DNA of 64,000 nucleotides from Oscillospiraceae bacterium (GTDB lineage Bacteria; Bacillota; Clostridia; Oscillospirales; Oscillospiraceae): NCBI GenBank assembly GCA_017436955.1, contig JAFSCD010000003.1, positions 280,206 to 344,205 of the forward strand, read 5' to 3'. Shown piece by piece: positions 34,550 to 42,943 of this stretch (position 1 is its first letter; each line of letters starts with the position of its first letter). The notes under the pieces were generated by a model. It saw only the letters and a program-made list of their open reading frames with translations, ran no database searches and was not told where the DNA came from. The position numbers and the translations under genes were made by a program.

Positions 34550-36634
34550 ATGGGTACTCTATGCAACATTCCGGAGATCTTCGGCACGGATGTTTTTAAC
34601 GATATGACCATGCAGCAGCGCCTTCCGGCGCAGACCTACGCTGCGTGGAAAAGCTGCCTGCAAACCGGCTGTTCCCTGCCTCTGGATGTGGCCAACGTAA
34701 TTGCGGAAGCCATGAAGGAATGGGCCATCGAAAAAGGCGCCACCCACTATACCCATTGGTTCCAGCCTATGACCGGCATTACCGCTGAAAAGCACGATTC
34801 CTTCATCAGCCCCACCGGTGACGGTCGGGTGATCATGGAATTCTCCGGCAAGGAGCTGGTTCGGGGCGAGCCGGATGCCTCCAGCTTTCCTTCCGGCGGT
34901 CTGCGTGCCACCTTTGAAGCCCGTGGCTACACCGCCTGGGACCCCACCGCCTTTGCCTTTGTGAAAGACGGCAGTCTGTACATCCCCACCTGCTTCTTCT
35001 CCTACACCGGAGAGGCATTGGATAAAAAAACGCCCCTGCTGCGTTCTTTGGACGAAGTATCCCGGGAAGCTGTGCGTATTCTGCGTCTCTTTGGCGATGA
35101 CAAAACACAGCGCGTTCAGGTCAGCGTCGGCGCGGAGCAGGAATATTTCCTGATCCCCAAGAGCATCTACGCCCAGCGCGAGGATCTGCGGCTGACCGGT
35201 CGCACGCTGTTCGGTGCGCAGCCGCCCAAGGGTCAGGAGCTGGATGACCATTATTTCGGCACCATCCGCACCCGAGTCTCCAACTTTATGAAGGACCTGG
35301 ATGAGCAGCTTTGGCGGCTCGGCATCCTCGCCAAGACCAAGCACAACGAAGGCGCACCCTGCCAGCACGAGCTGGCGCCCATCTATACCGATGCCAGCAA
35401 CGCCTGCGATGCCAATCAGCTTACCATGATGATCATGAAGAAGTGCGCCGCCAAGCACGATCTGGTGTGCCTGCTTCATGAAAAGCCCTTTGCCGGCATC
35501 AGCGGCTCCGGCAAGCACAACAACTGGTCGCTTTGCACCGATTCCGGCAAGAATCTGTTCAAGGCCGGCGATACGCCCCGGCAGAACGCCCAGTTCCTGG
35601 TGTTCCTTGCCGCCTTCATCAAGGGTATTGACGAGTATCAGGATTTCCTGCGCTCTACGGTCGCCTACGCCGGTAACGATCACCGCCTGGGCGCCAACGA
35701 AGCACCGCCTGCGATCCTCTCCATCTTCCTGGGCGATGAGCTGACCGCTGTGATGGAATCCATCATCAACGGCACCAACTACACTGACCCGGAAAAGAGC
35801 CTTGTACGCATCGGTGTGGACGTTCTGCCCTCGATTCCCAAGGACACTACTGACCGCAACCGCACCTCCCCCATCGCCTTCACCGGAAATAAGTTTGAGT
35901 TCCGTATGCTGGGCTCCTCCCAGTCCATCGCCGGACCCAATATCGCGCTGAATACCATTATGGCAGAGGAGCTGGGCAAATTTGCCGACATTCTGGAAAA
36001 TGCGGAGGATTTCGACGCCACTTTGCAGAAGCTGATCTGCGACACCCTGACACAGCATCAGCGGATCATCTTCAACGGCAACGGCTATTCGCAGGAATGG
36101 CAGAAAGAAGCCGCACGCCGCGGTCTGAGCAACCTGCGCTCCACCGCCAAGGCACTGCCGACCTACGTTTCCCCGAAGAACATTCAGCTTGTGACCAAGC
36201 GCGGCATCTTCACCGAAACAGAATTCCGCGCCCGGTATGAGATCCATATTGCGGCCTACTGCAAGATCACCCGCATTGAGGCCAAGACCATGGTGGATAT
36301 GGTGCTGCAGCAGATCCTGCCTGCAGGACTGAAATATTCCTCCGATCTTTCCGAGTCTGTGCTGCGCAAGCAGCAGCTTGGTCTTGATGCCGCCAGCGAT
36401 ATGTCCCTTGCCCAGCGCATCAGCAAATGCTGCGACACGCTGTACAAAAAAACCGAGGAAATGGCAGAGCATCTGCGTGAGATCCCTGCCGGCTCCGAAG
36501 CCGCCGCGGACTATTACTGCGATGTGATCGTGCCGGATATGGACGCGGTTCGCAAGCTGGCAGACCTGCTGGAGCGGCTCACCGCCAAATCCTACTGGCC
36601 CTACCCCATCTACTCCGATATTCTGTATTATTAA
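34550..36634 (+). CDS. glnN: Glutamine synthetase type III
   Basis: A 694-residue GSIII enzyme that makes glutamine from glutamate and ammonia. It begins with the GSIII-specific N-terminal domain (FGTDVFNDMTMQQRLP), then the catalytic barrel: THYTHWFQPMTG, EKHDSFI, GGLRATFEARGYTAWDPTAFAF, SVGAEQEYFLI, GISGSGKHNNWSL and RNRTSPIAFTGNKFEFRMLGSSQS. Length is normal. AAAGGA precedes the ATG. It is a single-gene unit with its own promoter and terminator. Confidence 0.97.
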   Translation: MGTLCNIPEIFGTDVFNDMTMQQRLPAQTYAAWKSCLQTGCSLPLDVANVIAEAMKEWAIEKGATHYTHWFQPMTGITAEKHDSFISPTGDGRVIMEFSGKELVRGEPDASSFPSGGLRATFEARGYTAWDPTAFAFVKDGSLYIPTCFFSYTGEALDKKTPLLRSLDEVSREAVRILRLFGDDKTQRVQVSVGAEQEYFLIPKSIYAQREDLRLTGRTLFGAQPPKGQELDDHYFGTIRTRVSNFMKDLDEQLWRLGILAKTKHNEGAPCQHELAPIYTDASNACDANQLTMMIMKKCAAKHDLVCLLHEKPFAGISGSGKHNNWSLCTDSGKNLFKAGDTPRQNAQFLVFLAAFIKGIDEYQDFLRSTVAYAGNDHRLGANEAPPAILSIFLGDELTAVMESIINGTNYTDPEKSLVRIGVDVLPSIPKDTTDRNRTSPIAFTGNKFEFRMLGSSQSIAGPNIALNTIMAEELGKFADILENAEDFDATLQKLICDTLTQHQRIIFNGNGYSQEWQKEAARRGLSNLRSTAKALPTYVSPKNIQLVTKRGIFTETEFRARYEIHIAAYCKITRIEAKTMVDMVLQQILPAGLKYSSDLSESVLRKQQLGLDAASDMSLAQRISKCCDTLYKKTEEMAEHLREIPAGSEAAADYYCDVIVPDMDAVRKLADLLERLTAKSYWPYPIYSDILYY

Positions 36635-36638
36635 GCTT

Positions 36639-36668
36639 CAGGCACAACAGTTTTTGCTGTTGTGCCTG
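36639..36668 (+). terminator. Terminator after glnN
   Basis: A 12-bp stem (36639-36650 with 36657-36668) and a short TTCTC tail. Confidence 0.75.
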
Positions 36669-36696
36669 TTCTCACCATTGTTCAGAGGATGATTTT

Positions 36697-37374
36697 ATGA
36701 ACGGCAGAAAGTACTACGAAGCCTATGATGACCGGTATAAAGTCGCACACGGGCAGGGCCTGCATTGGTTTTCCGGCAACGCATCACCCATCGTGGCTGA
36801 GGTAATTGAGAAATATCACATCACCCCGGAAACACGATCCCTGGAGCTGGGATGTGGCGAGGGTCGGGACGCGCAGCATCTGCTAAATGCCGGATTTTCC
36901 CTGCTGGCAACCGACATTTCCCCCGAAGCGATCCGGTTTTGCCGGGAGAAATGGACGGATTTCAAAGAGCATTTTCAGATCCTGGATTGCGTAAACGGCA
37001 CACTCAATGACCGCTTTGGCTTTATCTACGCAGTGGCCGTTATTCACATGCTGCTTTTGGATGCGGACCGGGACGCCTTTTATCGCTTTATACATGCCCA
37101 TTTGACAGATAACGGCATCGCGCTTATCTGTTCAATGGGTGACGGATGTATGCAGCGTCAAAGCGATATCAACACCGCATTTGACCTGCAGGAAAGAGAG
37201 TGCGAAGGCAAACGTGTTCTTGTTGCAGGTACATCCTGCAGGATCGTCAATACGGAAATCTTTACAAACGAACTGACGCGAAATCAGCTCGCTATTATCG
37301 AGATGGGACAGACTGCCATTCCCGGCGAATTTACCGAAATGATGTACGCCGTAGTCAAAAAAGCCTCGCTGTGA
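36697..37374 (+). CDS. Class I SAM-dependent methyltransferase
   Basis: A 225-residue methyltransferase of unknown substrate. Motif I is LELGCGEGRDAQHLL, followed by the acidic residue of motif II in LLATDISPEAI, and a central DRFGFIYAVAVIHML strand. The C-terminal part (INTAFDLQERECEGKRVLVAGTS) is typical of small-molecule methyltransferases but does not name a substrate. AGAGGATG lies upstream of the ATG. It stands alone between glnN and the tRNA-Ser terminator. Confidence 0.85.
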   Translation: MNGRKYYEAYDDRYKVAHGQGLHWFSGNASPIVAEVIEKYHITPETRSLELGCGEGRDAQHLLNAGFSLLATDISPEAIRFCREKWTDFKEHFQILDCVNGTLNDRFGFIYAVAVIHMLLLDADRDAFYRFIHAHLTDNGIALICSMGDGCMQRQSDINTAFDLQERECEGKRVLVAGTSCRIVNTEIFTNELTRNQLAIIEMGQTAIPGEFTEMMYAVVKKASL

Positions 37375-37418
37375 CGATTCAGCCTAAAGATCTCTTTTGA
37401 ATCCCACGCATACGAAAA

Positions 37419-37448
37419 GAATCCCCACTCCAAAAGGAGTGGGGATTC
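37419..37448. terminator. Terminator of tRNA-Ser, also facing the methyltransferase gene
   Basis: A 13-bp stem (37419-37431 with 37436-37448). On the minus strand TTTTCGT follows; on the plus strand TTTT follows, so both convergent units may use it. Confidence 0.88.
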
Positions 37449-37451
37449 TTT

Positions 37452-37540
37452 TGGCGGAGAGTTAGGGATTCGAACCCTAGGTTCCTTTCGGAATCACTAG
37501 TTTTCAAGACTAGCTCCTTAAACCGCTCGGACAACTCTCC
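37452..37540 (-). tRNA. tRNA-Ser (anticodon UGA)
   Basis: Read on the minus strand, the sequence starts GGAGAGT and ends ACTCTCC-G-CCA, with the CCA encoded. The anticodon arm CTAGTCTTGAAAACTAG contains UGA, decoding UCA/UCN serine codons. A long variable arm (GTGATTCCGAAAGGAACC) is typical for tRNA-Ser, and the T arm has TTCGAAT. A consensus promoter and a terminator flank it as a single-gene unit. Confidence 0.97.
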
Positions 37541-37550
37541 ATTTCCGTAA

Positions 37551-37579
37551 ATGATACCATTGCGCCCGGAAAATGTCAA
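37551..37579 (-). promoter_or_regulatory. Sigma-A promoter of tRNA-Ser
   Basis: Minus-strand TTGACA (37574-37579), 17-base spacer, TATCAT (37551-37556), immediately upstream of the tRNA. Confidence 0.85.
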
Positions 37580-37612
37580 GCCTTGCGAATTTGCAAATAA
37601 TAACTTAACCAC

Positions 37613-37641
37613 TTGATTTTTCCGCAATTTGGAATTATGAT
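37613..37641 (+). promoter_or_regulatory. Sigma-A promoter of the PHP gene
   Basis: TTGATT (37613-37618), 17-base spacer, TATGAT (37636-37641). Confidence 0.7.
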
Positions 37642-37679
37642 ATGGATAGATTTTTCCAATGAACCGGAGGTTATCTGCT

Positions 37680-38615
37680 ATGATCCAACAGGCTGCTTTT
37701 ATTGGCAAGAACAAAATGCTCAAGGGCGCGCTTCACTGCCACACCACCCGCTCCGACGGTCGCGTTACCCCGGAGGATGTGATGAAGATGCACAAGGAAA
37801 ACGGCTACGATTTCCTTGCCCTGACCGACCACCGCATCTACAATATGAAAAACTTTGCGCCCGAACTGGGTCTGACCATCATTCCCGGCATGGAATTTGA
37901 CAATATCGGTCTGCCTGCCGCACACGGCTCCCGGTGCTTCCATACCGTTTGCCTGGGTCCCACCAAGGAGGACGGCAACGGTTTTGACCACGATCAGGTT
38001 TTTGAGCCTGCCAATGTGCCCGATCAGGAGAGCTACCAGCCCTATCTGGACGACATCCACGCCAAGAACAATCTGACCATCTACTGCCACCCCGAATGGA
38101 GCGGCACGCCTCCCAGATATTTCGACAAGATGAAGGGCAACTTCGCCATGGAGATCTGGAACACCGGCTGTGTGCAGGACAACAATATGGATATGGACGC
38201 CCTTTACTGGGACGATCTTCTGGGTCGCGGTATCCGGCTGTTCGGTGTTGCTGTGGATGACGGTCACGCCGCCCACGCCCACTGCAAGGGCTGGGTCATG
38301 GTCAATGCGGAAAACAATGTCAATTCCATCCTGAACGCCCTGAAAAACGGCGCATTCTACTCCTCCTGCGGTCCGGAGATCTACGATTTCTACGTCAAGG
38401 ACGGTCACTGCGTCATTGAATGCTCTCCCGTTAAGAAGCTGCGTGTCCACTCCGACTGCCATCCCACCAAGGTTTGGCACGATCCTGAGGGCAAGCTCTT
38501 AACCTACGCCGCATTCGACATTGAATCCCACAATCAGGATTACGGCTACGTCCGTATGTCCATTATGGACGAAAACGGCAACTACGCCTGGACGAATCCC
38601 ATTTTCCTCGATTAA
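37680..38615 (+). CDS. PHP-domain metal-dependent phosphoesterase
   Basis: A 311-residue protein with the PHP fold of metal-dependent phosphoesterases. Metal-binding signatures: HCHTTRSDG near the N terminus, FLALTDH, PGMEFD, YCHPEWSG and GVAVDDGHA. The C-terminal about 90 residues look like a beta-rich accessory domain (KLRVHSDCHP... to the end). The substrate is unknown. The ATG at 37680 has GGAGG nine bases upstream; the larger frame begins inside the promoter region. Confidence 0.88.
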   Translation: MIQQAAFIGKNKMLKGALHCHTTRSDGRVTPEDVMKMHKENGYDFLALTDHRIYNMKNFAPELGLTIIPGMEFDNIGLPAAHGSRCFHTVCLGPTKEDGNGFDHDQVFEPANVPDQESYQPYLDDIHAKNNLTIYCHPEWSGTPPRYFDKMKGNFAMEIWNTGCVQDNNMDMDALYWDDLLGRGIRLFGVAVDDGHAAHAHCKGWVMVNAENNVNSILNALKNGAFYSSCGPEIYDFYVKDGHCVIECSPVKKLRVHSDCHPTKVWHDPEGKLLTYAAFDIESHNQDYGYVRMSIMDENGNYAWTNPIFLD

Positions 38616-38647
38616 GAAACAAAAGCCTGCCAAAGGGCGTTATCGCA

Positions 38648-38668
38648 GGGCCGATTCACGAATCGCCC
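38648..38668. repeat. Palindromic repeat, copy A
   Basis: GGG-CGATTC-AC-GAATCG-CCC with one extra C. Nearly the reverse complement of copy B at 38787-38806. Confidence 0.5.
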
Positions 38669-38739
38669 GATACCCCAAATCTATGGCGATCCCGTGCTGT
38701 GCGATCAGCACAGAAAATTCCTGATTTCTCATAATATTT

Positions 38740-38769
38740 ACCGCAGCACCGTTGATCCGGTGCTGCGGT
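38740..38769 (+). terminator. Terminator after the PHP gene
   Basis: An 11-bp stem (38740-38750 with 38759-38769) followed by TGTTTTTT. It lies between the two palindromic repeats, 125 bases after the PHP stop. Confidence 0.75.
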
Positions 38770-38786
38770 TGTTTTTTGGGTTTGAC

Positions 38787-38806
38787 GGGCGATTCGTGGA
38801 TCGCCC
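38787..38806. repeat. Palindromic repeat, copy B
   Basis: GGGCGATTCGTGGATCGCCC, itself an inverted repeat and almost the reverse complement of copy A. The pair brackets the terminator and ends just before recR. Confidence 0.5.
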
Positions 38807-38814
38807 CAACATTC

Positions 38815-39414
38815 TTACATCTCTTGTCTGCCTTCCAGGGCACGGGAAAGGGTCACCTCGTCGGCATATTCCAGCTGGCTGCCAACGGGAACGCCATAGG
38901 CAAGCCGGGTCACCTTGACCTCCATAGGTCGAAGCAGACGGGAAATATACATGGCCGTCGCTTCGCCCTCCGTATCCGGATTGGTGGCCATAATGACCTC
39001 ACGCACCGTTCCGCTGCCCACACGGCGCAGCAGCTCCTTCACGCGGATATCATCCTGGGTCACGTGGTTTAAGGGTGAAATGACGCCGTGAAGCACGTGG
39101 TACACGCCGTTAAACTCCCGGCTGCGCTCCATAGCGATCGCATCCTTCGGCTCTGCCACCACGCAGATCAGCCCCTGATCCCGGGTGTCGTCATCGCAGA
39201 TGGAGCAGATCTCCCGATCCGTCAGATTCTGACACACCGGACAGGTATGCACCGCTTCCTTCGCCTTCACGATGGCGTCCGCAAAGCTCTGCGCCTCCTC
39301 CTTGGGAAGGCTTAATACATAAAACGCAAGCCGCTGCGCTGTCTTGCCGCCGATACCGGGCAGGCGGGCAAACTGATCCGACAGCTCCTGCAGCGCCGCA
39401 GGAAAATACTGCAT
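38815..39414 (-). CDS. recR: Recombination protein RecR
   Basis: A 199-residue RecR of the RecFOR pathway, which loads RecA on gapped DNA. It has the helix-hairpin-helix FARLPGIGGKTAQRLAFYVL, the zinc finger CPVCQNLTDREICSIC, and a Toprim domain (ICVVAEPKDAIAMERS, ATNPDTEGEATAMYI). AAGGAGG precedes the ATG. It closes the dnaX-ybaB-recR operon, the standard order in Firmicutes. Confidence 0.97.
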   Translation of the reverse strand: MQYFPAALQELSDQFARLPGIGGKTAQRLAFYVLSLPKEEAQSFADAIVKAKEAVHTCPVCQNLTDREICSICDDDTRDQGLICVVAEPKDAIAMERSREFNGVYHVLHGVISPLNHVTQDDIRVKELLRRVGSGTVREVIMATNPDTEGEATAMYISRLLRPMEVKVTRLAYGVPVGSQLEYADEVTLSRALEGRQEM

Positions 39415-39423
39415 AGTGCCTCC

Positions 39424-39768
39424 TTAAAACAGACCGCCCAGATTCATACCGCCGGTCAGGCGGGACATATTGCTGGCAGCGTCCGCATCGGCTGCACGCA
39501 TCGCTTCATTCACAGCAGCGATGACCATATCCTGCAGCATATCCACGTCATCCGGGTCAACTGCCTCGGGGTTGATCTTCAGATCCACCACCTCGTGCTT
39601 GCCATTAACGGATGCGCTAACCATACCGCCGCCGGCGGTGGCAGTATAGGTCTTGTTCTCCTGCTCCTCCTGCATACGCAGCAGCTCCTGCTGCATCTTC
39701 TGCGCCTGGCGCATCATCGCAGCCTGATTCATACCACCGGGCATACCCCGGAAATTATTCTTCGCCAT
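39424..39768 (-). CDS. YbaB/EbfC nucleoid-associated protein
   Basis: A 114-residue DNA-binding protein of the YbaB family, which forms tweezer-shaped dimers. A Met/Gln-rich helix (MIRQAQKMQQELLRMQEEQ-like) precedes the TATAGGGMVSASVNGKHEVVDLKINPEAVDPDDVDML core. The gene lies between dnaX and recR, as in Bacillus (yaaK). AAGGAGCAAG is upstream. Confidence 0.95.
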   Translation of the reverse strand: MAKNNFRGMPGGMNQAAMMRQAQKMQQELLRMQEEQENKTYTATAGGGMVSASVNGKHEVVDLKINPEAVDPDDVDMLQDMVIAAVNEAMRAADADAASNMSRLTGGMNLGGLF

Positions 39769-39779
39769 AATCTTGCTCC

Positions 39780-41402
39780 TTATTTCTTGACCGTTACAAT
39801 GTCACTGTGCTCGTTTCCAAAATTGATTAGCTGCTGAAAGCCGGCGCTTCGGGCAGGCTTGGCACTCTGATCCACCACCTCCACCCGGACGGGTCTACCC
39901 AGGATCGCGGCAGCCTTACGTGCCACCAGATTCAAAATATCCGGCTTGTTGACCATTTCCAGGGTAAAGGGCGTATTGCACCGAAGCTGCACCACATCTC
40001 CCAAAAGCGTACCCTGCACCGGGGAATTGGGCGACATGATGAAGAAGCCGGACTCCGGCGGACGCAGCTCCTGCCGCACCGCGCTGACAAGGTCGCTCCA
40101 GAAGCCAACGGGCGCATCCGCAGCATTGGTCTGTGCCGGCGCAGGTGCCTCCTCAACCTCTTTGTCCTCTATATCCGGTGAGATCACATCTTCTTCCGTT
40201 TCGGGCGTCTCAGCCGGCTCTGCAGGCTGTGTGGAAACTGTAATACTGCCGCTTCTGATCTGCTCCTCCAGCCGGGTCAGCCTTGCGTTCAAAGCAGCCG
40301 CGTCCAGCTGCAGCTCCGGCTGGCAAAGGCTGATGATGCACAGCTCCGCATCCATTCTGCGGCTGGCGCTGCGGGTAAACACAGACAGCGTACCCTCCAG
40401 CTTTTCCATCATTCTCACCAGCTCGCCGGCGGAGAAGGCATCCTTCAGCTTGATGGCGTCTGCATCGTCGGCAACGCCGGACAGCAGCGTTAATCCCGCA
40501 TTGGGCGCCGTTTTCAGGATCAGCAGATCCCGGGTCAGGCAGGCCATTTCATCCAGCAGCGCGCCCAGATCCTTGCCCTCGGCATACAGCCGGTTAAACA
40601 GCGCCAGCGCTTTGGTTGTATTCTTTTGGGCGATATAGCCCATCAATTCGGCACAATTCTGCTCACCAGCAATACCCAGGCAGGCATAGACCTGCTGCGC
40701 ATTCAGCTCACCGGCAGTGGCAGAAGCGCACTGATCCAGCAGACTCAAAGCGTCACGCAGACCGCCGTCAGCCATCCGTGCCAGCACTCTTGCGGCAGAA
40801 TCATCCAGATCGATCTTTTCCTGGTAGGCAACGTACTGCAGCCGGGCGGCAATATCCTCCTGGGAGATCCTGCGGAACGAAAACCGCTGGCACCGGGACA
40901 GGATTGTTGCCGGCACCTTATGCAGCTCCGTGGTCGCCAGGATAAACAGCAAGTGCTCCGGCGGCTCCTCAATGATCTTCAGCAGCGCATTGAAGGCGGC
41001 AACCGACAGCATATGCACCTCGTCAATGATGTACACACGCATTTTCACCTGGGATGGCGTGTAAATGGCATCATCACGCAGATCACGGACGTTGTCAACG
41101 CCGTTGTTGGAGGCTGCGTCGATCTCCAGCACGTCCATGCAGGCGCCGGAATCAATGGTCCGGCAGGCATCGCAGCAGTTGCAGGGATTGCCGTCCTGGG
41201 GATTCAGGCAGTTGACCGCCTTCGCCAGAATTTTGGCGCAGCTGGTCTTGCCCGTACCGCGGGAGCCGGTGAATAAATAGGCGTGGCTCATCTTCCCGGA
41301 GACAAGCTGGGTCTTCAGGGTCTGGGTCACCGCCAACTGACCGGTCACATCGTCAAAGGTCTGCGGACGGTATTTTCTGTATAATGCCTGATAAGCCGAC
41401 AT
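39780..41402 (-). CDS. dnaX: DNA polymerase III subunit gamma/tau
   Basis: A 540-residue clamp-loader ATPase. The N terminus YQALYRKYRPQTFDDVTGQ, the Walker A GSRGTGKTSCAK, the zinc-binding CNCCDACRTI region and the DEVHMLS Walker B are clear; the sensor region is ILATTELHKVPATILSRCQRF. The C-terminal tau part is shorter than in E. coli. I see no slippery A-tract for a programmed frameshift, so only one product is predicted. AAGGTGG precedes ATG 41402. The SRP RNA gene lies just upstream. Confidence 0.96.
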   Translation of the reverse strand: MSAYQALYRKYRPQTFDDVTGQLAVTQTLKTQLVSGKMSHAYLFTGSRGTGKTSCAKILAKAVNCLNPQDGNPCNCCDACRTIDSGACMDVLEIDAASNNGVDNVRDLRDDAIYTPSQVKMRVYIIDEVHMLSVAAFNALLKIIEEPPEHLLFILATTELHKVPATILSRCQRFSFRRISQEDIAARLQYVAYQEKIDLDDSAARVLARMADGGLRDALSLLDQCASATAGELNAQQVYACLGIAGEQNCAELMGYIAQKNTTKALALFNRLYAEGKDLGALLDEMACLTRDLLILKTAPNAGLTLLSGVADDADAIKLKDAFSAGELVRMMEKLEGTLSVFTRSASRRMDAELCIISLCQPELQLDAAALNARLTRLEEQIRSGSITVSTQPAEPAETPETEEDVISPDIEDKEVEEAPAPAQTNAADAPVGFWSDLVSAVRQELRPPESGFFIMSPNSPVQGTLLGDVVQLRCNTPFTLEMVNKPDILNLVARKAAAILGRPVRVEVVDQSAKPARSAGFQQLINFGNEHSDIVTVKK

Positions 41403-41430
41403 ATTTACGCCACCTTTCTGCAAAAATAGG

Positions 41431-41730
41431 ACCGGCTCATAACAAGATCGCACACCCACATTTGAACCTGCTGAACACTCGGAAGCAAGGCAGCCGACTC
41501 AGAAACGGCAACCTCACGGCACACGGGAAGATCCGCTTAATGCTGCTTGGTTCCCCACCTGACATGGTTCACGGGATCCCGTTGCGTAAGACCATCTCCT
41601 CAACATCACTTACGATGCGCAGACAGTACTCAGGCAGACCCTGGTGCGGGAATTCATCCCTGCTGTAGCGGATTGCAGGTAACAGGGCACCGCTATCTCC
41701 CCGACTAGTGCGACCTTGTTATAAGCCGGT
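41431..41730 (-). ncRNA. ffs: Signal recognition particle RNA (large, Bacillus type)
   Basis: About 300 bases with complementary ends: 41431-41453 pairs with 41708-41730 over 23 positions with two mismatches. The SRP54-binding helix is recognisable on the minus strand around 41542-41563: GTCAGG, TGG, GGAA tetraloop, CCA, AGCAGC. The usual TCC/GGA pair next to the tetraloop is replaced by TGG/CCA, a compensated change that keeps the stem. The 5' part looks like an Alu domain. The 3' end runs into CCTATTTTTG, a terminator tail. Its position before dnaX-ybaB-recR matches Bacillus scr. Confidence 0.9.
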
Positions 41731-41758
41731 CAACCATAACAAGGTTATTCGATTACGA

Positions 41759-41980
41759 TTAGCGAACCTTCTTCTCGATGAACTGAGCCAGCTCGCCGAA
41801 GGTAGTGACCTTCTGGTTCTCCAGATCCAGCTCGATGTTCAGCTCGGTCTCCAGATCCATGATCATTTCTACAATATCCAGAGAGTCGATACCCAGGCTC
41901 TCAAAGGTGCTGTCGGGAGTAATGGCATCCACATCCAGCTCAAGCTGCTTGGCAGCAAAAGTAACCAGTTTCTCGTACAT
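41759..41980 (-). CDS. acpP: Acyl carrier protein
   Basis: A 73-residue ACP that carries growing acyl chains. The phosphopantetheine serine sits in GIDSLDIVEMIMDLE near residue 36, and the protein is acidic with four predicted helices. GGAGGAAACTACT precedes the ATG. It is isolated from fatty acid synthesis genes and stands between hslO and the SRP RNA gene, so it may be a second ACP rather than the main one. Confidence 0.95.
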   Translation of the reverse strand: MYEKLVTFAAKQLELDVDAITPDSTFESLGIDSLDIVEMIMDLETELNIELDLENQKVTTFGELAQFIEKKVR

Positions 41981-42064
41981 AGTAGTTTCCTCCTAAATTC
42001 TTTCTATTCGGGAATTACTGCTGTATATTTTAGTACAATTTATATGCTTTGTCAATGTTTCTTT

Positions 42065-42943
42065 TCAGATGCGCTTCAAAAGCCGGGCAATATCCTCCGG
42101 GGTGAACAGATACTTCTCATCGCAGAACTGGCACTCCACCGGGAAGGTCTCGCCTTCTTCCGCGATTTGGGTCAGCTCCTCCTTGCCCAGGCTGATCAGC
42201 GCCTTGGTAACACGTTCACGGGAGCAGTAGCACTTGTAGGAAACCTCCTGGGTCTCCATAAACACGATGCCCAGATCGCCGCAGACCTGACCCAAAATAT
42301 CCTCCGGGGTCATTCCCTGCTCCAGCATGGCAGTTACCGCGCCGGAACGCTGAATTCCCTGCTCCAGCTTGTCGATGACATCATCCGGCGCACCGGGCAG
42401 AAGCTGCAGCAGATAGCCGCCGGCGACCTTCACACTTTGATCCACATCCACCAGTACGCCCAATGCGCAGGCGGTAGGTGTCTGCTCACTTTGGGCGAAA
42501 TAAGCGGTCACATCGTCACCGATCTCGCCGGACACCAGCGGTACGGAGCCGATATAGGGCTCCTTCATCTGCAGGTCACGAATCACGGTCAAGGTGCCGT
42601 CGGTACCCACCGTTGCGCCCACATCCAGCTTGCCGGGATACTTTTCCACCAGCGGCATATTGGGATTGGTGACGCAGCCGCGGACATTTCCCTCCGGGTC
42701 GGACACGCAGGTGATGGTGCCGATGGGGCCGCCGCCCCGTATCTGCAGGGTCATAGAGCCGTTTTCCACCTTCTGCATATTGCCCATCATGGAGCTTGCC
42801 GTCAGCGCACGGCCGAATGCGGCTGTGGCGTTGGCAGTGGTGCCGTGGATCTGCACAGCACGCTGCACCATTTGTGTGGAACGGATGGCAACGGCCTTGA
42901 CAAAGCCGTCCATCGTCATACCTCTTACCAGATAATCCTTCAT
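42065..42943 (-). CDS. hslO: Redox-regulated chaperone Hsp33
   Basis: A 292-residue Hsp33 that becomes an active holdase under oxidative stress. The N-terminal core is intact (TANATAAFGRALTASSMMGNM, GTVGTDGTLTVIRDL). The C-terminal zinc switch has all four cysteines, CYC in KCYCSRERV and CQFC in ECQFCDEKY. Length is normal. Its ATG overlaps the stop of the methyltransferase upstream, so the two are coupled. Confidence 0.96.
   Translation of the reverse strand: MKDYLVRGMTMDGFVKAVAIRSTQMVQRAVQIHGTTANATAAFGRALTASSMMGNMQKVENGSMTLQIRGGGPIGTITCVSDPEGNVRGCVTNPNMPLVEKYPGKLDVGATVGTDGTLTVIRDLQMKEPYIGSVPLVSGEIGDDVTAYFAQSEQTPTACALGVLVDVDQSVKVAGGYLLQLLPGAPDDVIDKLEQGIQRSGAVTAMLEQGMTPEDILGQVCGDLGIVFMETQEVSYKCYCSRERVTKALISLGKEELTQIAEEGETFPVECQFCDEKYLFTPEDIARLLKRI

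Noticed and set aside
39780-41402. Programmed frameshift in dnaX giving separate gamma and tau
   Set aside because: No A-rich slippery heptamer or following hairpin seen.
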